A stretch of 21,116 bases of DNA, from the NCBI GenBank assembly GCA_003554665.1, contig PWGY01000141.1:1-21116 (forward strand), given 5' to 3'. Both the position numbers and the translations under genes were made by a program. The notes beneath the pieces were generated by a model that searched no databases, was not told where the DNA came from, and was given only the letters and a program-made list of their open reading frames with translations. The DNA comes from Bacteroidales bacterium (GTDB lineage: Bacteria > Bacteroidota > Bacteroidia > Bacteroidales > UBA7960). Position 1 is the stretch's first letter. Each line of letters starts with the position of its first letter. This document shows positions 1 to 8,880 of the stretch, piece after piece.

Positions 1-2860
1 CATCGAAGTCCACCATGTTTTCATCACCCAGTATCACGTAGGTTTTGGGTTTTTCCCGGATATAGTCCCTGTTGAATGCCACCACCTGATCCAGTGTCAT
101 TTCAGGGATCAGACGGTAAAGGGTTTCCCGCTGGTCAGTATCCCGTCCCATTCTTTTGGCATTCAAATAATTCCAGATGATGCCCGTATTTTGTATCCGC
201 TGTGTGCGGATGTTGGTGATGGCCTGCTCCTGAGCCAGCCGGAAAGCGGTTTCGGAAACAGGCATCTCATCAAACAACTCATTAAAAGCCGTGAAGGCAT
301 CTGTTATCTTGTCATTTTGTGTGGCAATAAAGCTGGTTTTCATGTAGTGATCTTCCGGGGAGGAGGGAGCTGAATAATTGGACCTGGCCGTATATGCCAG
401 TCCGCGTTTTTCCCTCATCTCCTGAAATACGATGGCATTCATGCCCCCTCCGAAATACCGGTTGTACATACTGATAACCGGTGTCATGTCGGGGTTGTAG
501 GGGATGCCTCTGGAGATGGTCTGCAGGTAGCTCTGGTTGGCATCATAATGGGCGAAATATACCACGTTTTCGTTGGTCTCCATGGGCTCAAACCGCACCC
601 CGCCAGCGATTGAAGCCAGGGTGGAAGGTACGCTGTGATATTGGTCGATCAGTCCGGCAACTTCCTGCAGTGGCTGTGGTCCGTGAAACACAACCTTGTG
701 TTCAATGCGCCAGAGGTCCTGGAGGGCGGCTTTAAGGTGGGTGACCGTCAGCTGATCCAGATCTTCATCCGTAAGGGTGTATGTGGAAGGGTTCTCGGGT
801 CCGTACATGGCATAGTTGACCAGGGCGGAAAAGTTCGCACTTTGATCGGCTTTGCTGTTTTCCCGGGCATTTTTCAGGTTATTCACGAACCTTTGTAATG
901 CGGCCTCTTCTGCTGTGGCATCCTGAATAAGGTGTTCAAACAGACTGATGGCAGCCTCCATATTTTCCGCCAGCCCACTGATGCTGACCCTGGTTTCTTC
1001 AGCCCCCACTGACACGTTGAAATTGCAGGCCAGCCGGTAAAATTCGTTGGAGATTTCCTCAGGAGAATACTCATCTGTTCCCATGAAACGGATGAAGTTG
1101 CCGGCCAGCGGGAGGTATCTGTCATGGTAGCTGCCCATTCGCCAGAAAAAGGTCAGGGAAAAGGTGGGGTTGGCGTCGTTATGGGCGTAAAGGATCTTCA
1201 GGCCGCTGTCGGTATGTCCTCTTTCTATATCTTCCTCGTAGTTCAGGAACACCGGCTCAATGGGGTCTGTTTCACTCGCCTTGACAGAGGTCAGCAGGGG
1301 TGACTCCGCATCCCGGTTGATGTGGATGGGGGTGATGGGCGGTTTTTCTACCTGTTCCACATCGGCAGGCGTTCCTTGCCTTTTATACACTACCAGGTAA
1401 TTGTCTTCCCGGAGGTGTTCATTTGCGAAAGCAATGACATCTTCGCGGCTAATTTCCCCCAGGCGGTCAAGATAAGTGACGCTCTGCTCGTAAGGGACAT
1501 TGTTAAGGAAACTCATGGCCATGCTCATGGCCCTGCTGCGGTTGTTTTCCCTGCTTCGTAATTCCTGGAGGCGCAGGTTGTTTACGGCTGCTTCCATCAG
1601 CCAGTCTTCGAATTCTCCGGCTTTAAGCATTGCCAGCTGTTCCATCAGCAGCTCCTTTACCTCATCAAGAGACTGGTCGCTTTTGTTTCTGCCCGAAAGG
1701 GTGAACACTGAGTAGTCTGCCATGCTTCGAACGCCAGCACTGGCACCCAGGGTGGCCATTTGCTGATTCAGATTCTGGTCAATCAGCCCAGACCGGCCAT
1801 TGGAAAGAATCATCCTGATCATGTTGGCATAGGGCACATGTTCTGATGCAGCCCCTTCAAGCCTCCAGCCGATCTGGATGTTTTCAGCCTGCAACCCGGT
1901 CACTTCCTTTTTGAGAGGCTCAGTCAGTTCCGGCTGGTCTTCAAACGACAACTCAGGCAGGGGCGCGTATTCCAGTTGACCAAAATGCGCATCGATTACC
2001 CTGATGGCCTGATCCGGGTCAAAGTCGCCGGACATCACAACAGCCATATTATTGGGGACATAGTATTGTTCAAAAAAGTTCTTGATGTTGATGATTGACG
2101 GGTTCTTCAGGTGTTCCGGATCTCCCAGGGTTGTTTGCAGTCCGTAAGGATGGGTGGGAAACAAACCGCGGTACATGGCTTGAGAAGCCCGCCGCCCGTC
2201 GTTGGTCAGTGACATGTTGAGTTCTTCATAAACGGTTTCCAGTTCGGTATGGAAAAGGCGAAGCACCGGATCGCTGAACCGGTCGGCCTGGATCATGGCC
2301 CAGTTTTCCAGTTGGTTTGCCGGGATGTTTTCCATGTAAATGGTGAAGTCGTTGGAGGTTCCGGCATTGGTTCCCGTTGATCCGATGGCTGTCATCAACC
2401 TGTCATATTCGTTGGCAATGGCATAGGTGGATGCAATGTAGGAAATGCTGTCAATTTGCTGGTAAATGGCAGCCCGTTTGCTCTCATCGGTTTCCGTACG
2501 GTATTTTTCAAACAGGGCTTCAATTTCGTCCAGCAAGGGTTCCTCTTTTTCCCAATCCAGTGTACCAAAGCTGCTGGTACCCTTGAACATCAGATGCTCA
2601 AAATAATGAGCCAGGCCTGTGGTTTCTGCCGGATCATGCTTGCTGCCTACCCTGACAGCCACATAGGTCTGAATCCTGGGCTCATTGTCAAAGGGCGACA
2701 AATAAACCCTGAGTCCGTTGTCGAGTGTGTAAATGCGGGCATTAAGCGGATCACCCGGAACAGTTTCATAATGATAGTTTTCGCCGGCACAAATCGCTCC
2801 CTTTGATAGAAAGCATACGGCCAGCAAAAGCAATAGTTTGCCAATTTTTTTTGTCATCAT
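1..2860 (-). CDS. M16 family zinc metallopeptidase (insulinase/pitrilysin type), 3' end cut off by the window edge
   Basis: The frame is open for 953 codons from an ATG at 2860 (a second ATG follows at 2857) to the left edge, so only the last few dozen residues appear to be missing. The N-terminus is a signal peptide (Lys-rich start, Leu-rich core, possible cleavage after AICA near residue 25), so the enzyme should be exported to the periplasm or outer membrane. The inverted zinc motif H-Y-F-E-H lies at residues 85-89. The third ligand is probably E212 or E213 in the segment reading ELETVYEELN, followed by the conserved region with GRRASQAMYRG. The second half resembles an M16 domain without an HxxEH, as expected for the inactive partner half of the clamshell fold. 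Length (about 950-1000 aa) fits two-domain pitrilysin-like proteases that degrade peptides. It is divergent from the efflux operon and has no visible partner gene. The family call is secure; the substrate is unknown. Confidence 0.93.
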   Translation of the reverse strand, partial: MMTKKIGKLLLLLAVCFLSKGAICAGENYHYETVPGDPLNARIYTLDNGLRVYLSPFDNEPRIQTYVAVRVGSKHDPAETTGLAHYFEHLMFKGTSSFGTLDWEKEEPLLDEIEALFEKYRTETDESKRAAIYQQIDSISYIASTYAIANEYDRLMTAIGSTGTNAGTSNDFTIYMENIPANQLENWAMIQADRFSDPVLRLFHTELETVYEELNMSLTNDGRRASQAMYRGLFPTHPYGLQTTLGDPEHLKNPSIINIKNFFEQYYVPNNMAVVMSGDFDPDQAIRVIDAHFGQLEYAPLPELSFEDQPELTEPLKKEVTGLQAENIQIGWRLEGAASEHVPYANMIRMILSNGRSGLIDQNLNQQMATLGASAGVRSMADYSVFTLSGRNKSDQSLDEVKELLMEQLAMLKAGEFEDWLMEAAVNNLRLQELRSRENNRSRAMSMAMSFLNNVPYEQSVTYLDRLGEISREDVIAFANEHLREDNYLVVYKRQGTPADVEQVEKPPITPIHINRDAESPLLTSVKASETDPIEPVFLNYEEDIERGHTDSGLKILYAHNDANPTFSLTFFWRMGSYHDRYLPLAGNFIRFMGTDEYSPEEISNEFYRLACNFNVSVGAEETRVSISGLAENMEAAISLFEHLIQDATAEEAALQRFVNNLKNARENSKADQSANFSALVNYAMYGPENPSTYTLTDEDLDQLTVTHLKAALQDLWRIEHKVVFHGPQPLQEVAGLIDQYHSVPSTLASIAGGVRFEPMETNENVVYFAHYDANQSYLQTISRGIPYNPDMTPVISMYNRYFGGGMNAIVFQEMREKRGLAYTARSNYSAPSSPEDHYMKTSFIATQNDKITDAFTAFNELFDEMPVSETAFRLAQEQAITNIRTQRIQNTGIIWNYLNAKRMGRDTDQRETLYRLIPEMTLDQVVAFNRDYIREKPKTYVILGDENMVDFD

Positions 2861-2994
2861 TTTCGATAAAATAATAATGAATAATTCGATGGGTTGAGCA
2901 ATGAATTAGAGTAAGTCAGGTTAAAAATACATAAAAACCTGATTGCGTGCCTGATTTTGAAAAGGCATTTGCGTTTTTTAAGGATTAATTTACA

Positions 2995-3023
2995 TTGCCG
3001 GGCGGCTTTCATGGCTATATTTA
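2995..3023 (+). promoter_or_regulatory. Possible Bacteroidota-type promoter for the efflux operon
   Basis: TTG at 2995-2997 and TATATTTA at 3016-3023, separated by 18 nt, resemble the Bacteroidota -33 TTG and -7 TAnnTTTG elements, with A in place of the final G. Transcription would start near 3030 and give a leader of about 260 nt, which would carry the tandem repeat at 3193-3226. The match is imperfect and other start points are possible. Confidence 0.3.
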
Positions 3024-3192
3024 CGGCCTTTTTGTTTGCATGCCGGGGTCATTGATAAAAGATCAAACAAAACCAGTTTTTAGGTGTTATTATATTCTGA
3101 TATACCGATAAATAGAGCCCAAGCTATTTTTGAAATAAGACCCCAATTCTTTTTGAATGACAACCCTGGCATCTGATGAACACCTTAAATCT

Positions 3193-3226
3193 TTGAAGCA
3201 TTAAAGTCATTGAAGCATTTCAGTCG
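3193..3226 (+). repeat. Two-unit 17-bp tandem repeat in the efflux leader
   Basis: TTGAAGCATTAAAGTCA at 3193-3209 is directly followed by TTGAAGCATTTCAGTCG at 3210-3226, identical at 14 of 17 positions. The sequence just before it (3176-3192) may be a more degenerate third copy. It lies 67 bp before the start of the membrane fusion protein. It could be a binding site for a regulator or a chance mini-duplication. Confidence 0.6.
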
Positions 3227-3293
3227 AATCAATTCCTTTTTCTGGGCATACCCGGCTGATTCATGCGATTGAAAACCATATTAGAAGTAAACA

Positions 3294-4373
3294 ATGAACA
3301 AAAAATTCAAAATTGTGATCAACCTTGCCATCCTGGTTCTGTTGATCGGGATAATTGCCTATCCGAAAATCAGCCCCTTATTTTCTTCCGGTACCTCGGG
3401 GGGCGGAGATGCTTCTTTCCAGCCGCAACAGCGACGGGCCCTGAAGGTTAGCGGATACGTCCTTGAACCGATGCCCATTCGTGATGAGGTCAGAACAACC
3501 GGTAATTTGTTGCCTGATGAGGAGGTGGATCTTGCATTTGAGACAAGCGGAAAGGTTGTGGGCATCTATTTCCAGGAGGGAAGTTTTGTGGAAGAAGGTG
3601 ACCTGCTGGCCAAAATGAATGACCGCCACCTGCAGGCCCAGCTTCAGAAACTTGAAGCCCAGCACCGGTTGCTCGTGGAACGGGAGTTCCGGCAGCGCAG
3701 CCTGCTTGAGCGGGACGCCATTAGTCAGGAGTCTTACGACCAGGTAGTTACCGAGCTGGAGTCGCTGGATGCGGACATTGAACTGATGGAGGCGCGGATA
3801 GCCGAAACCGAAGTACGTGCGCCATTTGACGGCATTGTGGGCCTTCGTTACCTGAGCGAGGGTAGTTACGCCTCCCCGAGTACTCAACTGGCACGGCTTA
3901 TTAAGATAGAGCCACTGAAAATTGAGTTTTCTGTTCCTGAACGTTATGCCGGGGAGATCACTCCCGGGTTTCCGGTGACCTTTAGCATTGACGGTGTTCT
4001 CAATGCCATGGAAGCGGAAGTGTATGCGGTAAACCCCATGGTGGATGAGCGTACCCGTACCATCAGGGTAAGGGCACTGTACGACAACGTTGACGGGCAG
4101 CTTAATCCGGGGCGTTTTGCCAGTATTTCGCTGACCCTGGCCGAAAGCAATGAAGCGATTACAGTTCCGGCCGAGGCACTGATCCCTGAAATGGAAGGAG
4201 ACAGGGTATTTCTATACCGCGACGGGGTAGCCGAGGCCGTGTACGTGCAAACCGGGATCCGTGCCGAGGACCGGGTACAGATCACCGACGGACTTGCTTT
4301 CGGAGATACGCTTCTTACTACTGGTGTGTTGCAGCTTCGTCAGGGACTTCCTGTGGAGCTTGATAATTTTTAA
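3294..4373 (+). CDS. RND efflux periplasmic adaptor (HlyD/AcrA-type membrane fusion protein)
   Basis: This 359-residue protein bridges the inner-membrane pump and the outer-membrane channel in the periplasm. Residues 8-24 form a hydrophobic N-terminal anchor with no lipobox cysteine, so it is probably held by a membrane helix and not by a lipid. A barrel-sandwich/lipoyl half-motif follows (residues about 85-110, with GKVVGIYFQEGSFVEEGDLL), then a coiled-coil hairpin (about 112-165). The second lipoyl half (AETEVRAPFDGIVG) and beta-barrel segments (IEFSVPERYAGE onward) come next, and the C-terminal part is a membrane-proximal domain. The ATG at 3294 is chosen because it precedes the anchor directly; an upstream in-frame start is not seen. 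It is the first gene of a three-gene efflux operon, 11 bp before the pump gene. Substrate specificity cannot be read from the sequence. Confidence 0.93.
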   Translation: MNKKFKIVINLAILVLLIGIIAYPKISPLFSSGTSGGGDASFQPQQRRALKVSGYVLEPMPIRDEVRTTGNLLPDEEVDLAFETSGKVVGIYFQEGSFVEEGDLLAKMNDRHLQAQLQKLEAQHRLLVEREFRQRSLLERDAISQESYDQVVTELESLDADIELMEARIAETEVRAPFDGIVGLRYLSEGSYASPSTQLARLIKIEPLKIEFSVPERYAGEITPGFPVTFSIDGVLNAMEAEVYAVNPMVDERTRTIRVRALYDNVDGQLNPGRFASISLTLAESNEAITVPAEALIPEMEGDRVFLYRDGVAEAVYVQTGIRAEDRVQITDGLAFGDTLLTTGVLQLRQGLPVELDNF

Positions 4374-4384
4374 GGAATCATATA

Positions 4385-7300
4385 ATGAGTCTTTCTTCAA
4401 TAAGTATACAACGACCGGTGCTGGCCACCGTGTTTGTCATTGTGATCGTCCTTTTCGGGTTGATTGGGATGACCTATCTGGGAGTCAGGGAGTTTCCCAG
4501 CGTGGATCCGCCCATCATATCTGTAAGCACCTCTTATCCTGGTGCAAATTCTGATGTGATCGAAACCCAGATCACTGAACCTCTGGAGCAAGCCATCAAT
4601 GCCGTACCCGGTATACGCTCCCTGACCAGTACCAGCCGGCAGGGCAACAGCCGGATCACGGTAGAATTTGAACTCAGTGTGGATATGGAAACTGCGGCCA
4701 ATGATGTACGTGACAAGGTGGCACAGGCCCAGCGGAGATTGCCCAGGGATGTGGATCCTCCCATTGTGTCCAAAGCCGATGCCGACTCCAGCCCGATCAT
4801 GTTTGTGACCGTGGAAAGTGAGACCCGTTCGCTTCTTGAACTTTCAGAAATCGCTGAACTTACTCTGGCGGAGCAGCTACAGACCATATCAGGGGTAAGT
4901 GGCATTCATATTTGGGGTCAGAAACGATATGCCATGCGCCTGTGGCTTGATCCGGCGAAACTTGCCGGTTACGGCCTGACGCCCATGGATGTAAGAAACA
5001 CCCTGCAGCGTGAGAATGTGGAACTCCCCTCGGGTCGGATTGAAGGCAACACAGTGGAGCTGACCATCCGTACCCTTGGTCTGATGTCAACTCCGGAAGA
5101 ATTCAACAACATGATCATCAGCGATGCCGATGGTCAGATCGTGAGGTTCAGGGATGTGGGCCGTGCCGAACTGGGTCCGGAAGACCTGCGCGGGATTGTC
5201 CGGCGCGATGGGGTTCCGCTTGTGGGCAATGCCATTGTGCCCCAGCCCGGTTCCAATCATATTGATATTGTGGATGAGGTCTATCGTCGCCTGGCTATGA
5301 TCGAGCGGGATATTCCGGATGATGTGACCATTAACATCGGTTTTGACAATACGGATTACATCCGCTCATCCATCCGGGAGGTCCGCAATACCATTTTTAT
5401 TGCCTTTACCCTGGTGGTGATCATCATATTCCTCTTTTTACGCGATTGGCGAACCACAATTATTCCTGTGCTGGTGATCCCTGTTTCACTGATCGGTTCC
5501 TTCTTTATCATGTACCTGGCAGGTTTTTCCATCAATGTGCTTACCCTGCTTGCCATTGTACTGGCCATCGGGCTGGTGGTGGATGATGCCATTGTGATGA
5601 TGGAGAATATATATGTAAAAATTGAAAAAGGGATGACTCCCGTCCAGGCAGGGCTTGCCGGGGCGAAAGAGATTTTCTTTGCCATCATTGCCACCACCAT
5701 TACCCTGGTGGCCGTGTTTTTCCCCATTGTTTTCCTGGAAGGGATGACCGGCCGTTTGTTCAGGGAGTTTTCCATTGTAATTGCAGGGGCTGTGGCTATT
5801 TCATCCTTTGTGGCGCTGAGTTTTACCCCCATGCTTTCGACCAAGATCCTGAGGCAACGCAAGACCAGGGGGCGGTTTTATCAGCAGACAGAAGGGTTCT
5901 TCCGGTCATTGAATCTGATGTACACCAATAGCCTGGAGCGTTTTTTACAGCGGCGCTGGATGGCACTGGTTATTTTGGTTGCGGCAGCCGGAATGGTGAT
6001 TATTTTGTTCAATGCCATTCCAGGTGAGATGGCCCCGCTGGAAGACCGGTCTCAGCTGACCATCAATGCCAGGGCGCCTGAAGGAACCACCTACGAGTTC
6101 ATTCGTGACTATATTGATGAAATTGCCGACCTGGCCGAAGAGCAGGTGCCTGAAAGGGAATCCATTACTTCCATGGTGTTCGGGGGGTGGTCCAATGTGC
6201 GGGTGCTCCTGAAAGACCCCGCTGATCGCGAGGCTTCCCAGCAGGAGATTGCTGATCGCCTGTCCGTGGCGCTTCAGGATAAGACCCGTGCCATGGCCTT
6301 TGTGAACCAGCAGTCCACATTCGGAGGGAGGCGCTCAGGCCGTCCTGTTCAGTATGTGATTCAGGCCCAGGATATTGAAAGGATCAGGGAGGTTTTGCCT
6401 GAGTTTATGGACCAGGCAAATGAGAGTAGCATTCTGCAGGCACCTGATGTGAACCTCCGTTTCAACCTGCCTGAGATGCAAATTGAAATTGACCGCGACA
6501 AGGCCAATGCCCTGGGGGTTTCCACTCAGAATATCGGTCAGACGCTTCAGCTGGCACTCAGCGGACAGCGTTTCGGGTATTTCTTTATGCACGGAAAGCA
6601 ATACCAGGTGCTGGGTGAGTTAAGCAGGGAAGATCGCAACACCCCGCTGGATCTGAAATCCTTGTTCGTGCGCAACAACAACGGAGACATGATTCAGCTG
6701 GATAACCTCGTGACTTTGAGGGAGCGCACGGCTCCACCCCAGTTGTACCGGTACAACCGTTTTGTGTCTGCCACGGTATCGGCCAACCTTGCACCGGGTT
6801 ACACCATCAGTGAAGGCATTGAGGAGATGGACCGGATTGCCGACGGTGTACTGGATGACACATTCAGGACGGCCCTTGACGGCGACTCCAGGGATTACCA
6901 GGAAAGTGCCTCCAGTCTGATCTTTGCTTTTGTGCTGGCCATCGTGCTGATCTTCCTGGTGCTTTCGGCCCAGTTTGAAAGTTTCAGGGATCCCCTGATT
7001 GTGATGATGACCGTGCCGCTGGCCATGACGGGAGCCATGCTTTTTCTGTGGTACTTTGATATCACCATGAATATTTTCAGCCAAATCGGGATTATCATGC
7101 TCATCGGGCTGGTATCCAAAAACGGGATTTTGATGGTGGAGTTTGCCAACCAACGAAAACTTGCTGGTATGGCCAAGCTGGAAGCCATCAAGTATGCTGC
7201 GGCTGCCAGGTTCCGTCCCATCCTGATGACCAGTTTATCAACCATTTTGGGCGTGATGCCCCTGACACTCGGTTTGGGTGAGGGAGCCGAGGGCCGGATC

Positions 7301-7441
7301 TCCATGGGTGTGGCGGTGATCGGCGGGCTGATCTTTTCCACCTTTCTGACCCTGTTTGTGGTGCCGGCAGTTTATTCTTACATTTCTTCTGAAAGAAAAA
7401 GTACCGGGGCCGCAGAAGAAGGTCTTCCCGAAACAACTTAA
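4385..7441 (+). CDS. RND efflux pump inner-membrane permease (HAE1/AcrB family)
   Basis: This 1018-residue protein is a proton-driven trimeric exporter of the AcrB type, of normal length for the family (about 1000-1050 aa). The N-terminal helix is followed by the periplasmic porter region with the family's REFPSVDPPIISVSTSYPGA-like segment. The TM4 proton-relay aspartates are D400 and D401 (GLVVDDAIVMMENIY), and the TM10 lysine is K912 (GLVSKNGILMVEFAN). Twelve membrane segments are expected from the two hydrophobic blocks around residues 335-530 and 840-1005. The layout (adaptor, pump, channel, gaps of 11 and 19 bp) indicates one transcript. The motifs favour the hydrophobic/amphiphilic drug class over heavy-metal CusA pumps, but the substrate is unknown. 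No local TetR- or MarR-type regulator gene is present. Confidence 0.96.
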   Translation: MSLSSISIQRPVLATVFVIVIVLFGLIGMTYLGVREFPSVDPPIISVSTSYPGANSDVIETQITEPLEQAINAVPGIRSLTSTSRQGNSRITVEFELSVDMETAANDVRDKVAQAQRRLPRDVDPPIVSKADADSSPIMFVTVESETRSLLELSEIAELTLAEQLQTISGVSGIHIWGQKRYAMRLWLDPAKLAGYGLTPMDVRNTLQRENVELPSGRIEGNTVELTIRTLGLMSTPEEFNNMIISDADGQIVRFRDVGRAELGPEDLRGIVRRDGVPLVGNAIVPQPGSNHIDIVDEVYRRLAMIERDIPDDVTINIGFDNTDYIRSSIREVRNTIFIAFTLVVIIIFLFLRDWRTTIIPVLVIPVSLIGSFFIMYLAGFSINVLTLLAIVLAIGLVVDDAIVMMENIYVKIEKGMTPVQAGLAGAKEIFFAIIATTITLVAVFFPIVFLEGMTGRLFREFSIVIAGAVAISSFVALSFTPMLSTKILRQRKTRGRFYQQTEGFFRSLNLMYTNSLERFLQRRWMALVILVAAAGMVIILFNAIPGEMAPLEDRSQLTINARAPEGTTYEFIRDYIDEIADLAEEQVPERESITSMVFGGWSNVRVLLKDPADREASQQEIADRLSVALQDKTRAMAFVNQQSTFGGRRSGRPVQYVIQAQDIERIREVLPEFMDQANESSILQAPDVNLRFNLPEMQIEIDRDKANALGVSTQNIGQTLQLALSGQRFGYFFMHGKQYQVLGELSREDRNTPLDLKSLFVRNNNGDMIQLDNLVTLRERTAPPQLYRYNRFVSATVSANLAPGYTISEGIEEMDRIADGVLDDTFRTALDGDSRDYQESASSLIFAFVLAIVLIFLVLSAQFESFRDPLIVMMTVPLAMTGAMLFLWYFDITMNIFSQIGIIMLIGLVSKNGILMVEFANQRKLAGMAKLEAIKYAAAARFRPILMTSLSTILGVMPLTLGLGEGAEGRISMGVAVIGGLIFSTFLTLFVVPAVYSYISSERKSTGAAEEGLPETT

Positions 7442-7460
7442 TATTTCTGGAACAACAATA

Positions 7461-8795
7461 ATGCGGACAAAAATGTATATGAAAAAACTGATATTCATTG
7501 CGGGCCTTATGATGCTTTCGCTTTCCTGGAGTACTGCACAGGAAGTAAAAACATTGCAGGAGGTTCTGTCGTTTGGTCTGGAAAACAATTACTCCATACG
7601 GATGGCCAGGAAAGGGCAGGAAATATCAGATAACAACTTCAGTCGTGGCAATGCGGGGTTTTTCCCTTCACTTGATTTACGATCTCAGTATTCCGGGACC
7701 CGCAACAACACTGACAGGGAAAACATTGACGGCACCACTTCTTCCCTGCGCGGGGTACACAATACCGTAGCCAGTGTGAACCTGAATCTGGGCTGGACCA
7801 TATTTGACGGGTTTCGTGTGCAGACCTCCTATGACCGCCTTGGAGTTTTACAGGAAATGGGGGAGCTGAACACCCAGCAGGCCATTGAAAATTTGATTGC
7901 CAACCTGAGTGCGGAGTACTTCAACCTGATCCGGCAAAAACAGCAACTGGAGAACCTGAAGTTTGCCGTGGAGTTGTCGCGCGAACGGATGCGTATTGAT
8001 GAGGAACGGTACCTGCTGGGATCCGGTTCAAGACTTCAGTTGCTTCAGGCAGAGGTTTTTCTGAATGCCGACAGTGCCCGTATGACCAGGCAGGAAGAAG
8101 TTGTCAGGGCTTCACGCATTCACCTGAATGAACTGATGGCCAGGGAAGATCTCAGGGCTGCCATTCAGCCATCCGACACCATTATTCCGCTTGAAGACAT
8201 TCTGATCCTTGAGAGCCTGAGGCAATCAGCCGAAGAAAACAACACCAGTCTGCGTGCTGCCGCCAAAAACACAACGCTCTCTGAATATGACCAGAAAATG
8301 ATTGCCGCTGGAACGTATCCCTATGTGAGTTTTAGTTCGGGTTATGGGTTGTCCCGCAATACCTACCAAACCGGGAGCTACACCGATCAGCAGACTGCAG
8401 GAATGAATTATGGTATTACCCTGGGTATGAATCTGTTTGATGGATTCAATCAGCGAAGGCGCATGAGCAATGCCCGGATTGAAGTTGAAAACAGCCGGGT
8501 TCGTGAGGAAGATACCCGAAACACTTTAATGGCGGATCTGATCACCAATTATGAAGAGTACCTGAACTTTTTCCGCCTTATTGAGATGGAGTCTCAAAAC
8601 CTGGATGTGGCCTATGAAACCCTGAATATTGCCCTGGAACGATACCGGCTGGGAGAGCTTTCAGGCATCGAGCTCAGGGAGGTGCAGAAAAACCTGCTTG
8701 AAGCGGAAGAACGCCTGCTGACGGTTCAGTACCAGGCCAAACTGGCCGAAATATCCCTAAAATATATCGCCGGGAGAATCACCGATTACCTGTAA
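7461..8795 (+). CDS. TolC-family outer-membrane efflux channel
   Basis: This is the third gene of the efflux operon, encoding the outer-membrane exit duct. The open frame extends upstream to 7356, inside the pump gene. The ATG at 7461 is preferred because it falls 19 bp after the pump stop codon and directly precedes a signal peptide; the ATG at 7479 (MKKLIFIAGL) is an equally plausible start. The 444-residue product (from 7461) has a cleavable signal ending near STAQ. Two homologous halves of long amphipathic helices and short beta segments follow, each half holding a TolC-typical stretch (GWTIFDGFRVQ in the first, GMNLFDGFNQRRR in the second). It ends with the long C-terminal helix typical of OEP proteins. 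Convergent with the hybrid kinase gene, 85 bp away. Confidence 0.93.
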   Translation: MRTKMYMKKLIFIAGLMMLSLSWSTAQEVKTLQEVLSFGLENNYSIRMARKGQEISDNNFSRGNAGFFPSLDLRSQYSGTRNNTDRENIDGTTSSLRGVHNTVASVNLNLGWTIFDGFRVQTSYDRLGVLQEMGELNTQQAIENLIANLSAEYFNLIRQKQQLENLKFAVELSRERMRIDEERYLLGSGSRLQLLQAEVFLNADSARMTRQEEVVRASRIHLNELMAREDLRAAIQPSDTIIPLEDILILESLRQSAEENNTSLRAAAKNTTLSEYDQKMIAAGTYPYVSFSSGYGLSRNTYQTGSYTDQQTAGMNYGITLGMNLFDGFNQRRRMSNARIEVENSRVREEDTRNTLMADLITNYEEYLNFFRLIEMESQNLDVAYETLNIALERYRLGELSGIELREVQKNLLEAEERLLTVQYQAKLAEISLKYIAGRITDYL

Positions 8796-8880
8796 GCGAT
8801 TGTTAACTCCCTGCTGCCCCTTTTCGCCTGTGATGAACGGACTCTTTTGGCCTGTTATACATGCCAGGGCCTGAAAGCCA

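Larger units (their letters stand above)
2861..3293. other. 433-bp divergent intergenic region
   Basis: This AT-rich spacer separates the M16 peptidase (leftward) from the efflux operon (rightward). It contains a possible Bacteroidota-type promoter for the efflux operon (2995-3023) and a short 17-bp tandem repeat (3193-3226). I found no convincing protein-coding frame and no RNA gene. For the leftward peptidase gene only a weak -7-like element is seen (2922-2929, reading TATTTTTA on the minus strand) without a matching -33 box. Confidence 0.6.

Noticed and set aside
1..2860. M16 peptidase as a broken gene or pseudogene
   Set aside because: The frame is open throughout, the zinc motif is intact and the sequence reaches the family's C-terminal region at the window edge; it is truncated only by the window.
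3378..3887. Open frame of 169 codons on the minus strand
   Set aside because: Antisense to the membrane fusion protein gene and without recognisable features.
7356..7460. Upstream extension of the TolC-family gene
   Set aside because: It overlaps the pump gene, and the added residues would bury the signal peptide.
8848..8866. Palindrome TGGCCTGTTATACATGCCA as terminator between the TolC-like and hybrid kinase genes
   Set aside because: The stem is short with a central mismatch and a 3-nt loop, and no T-run follows on either strand.
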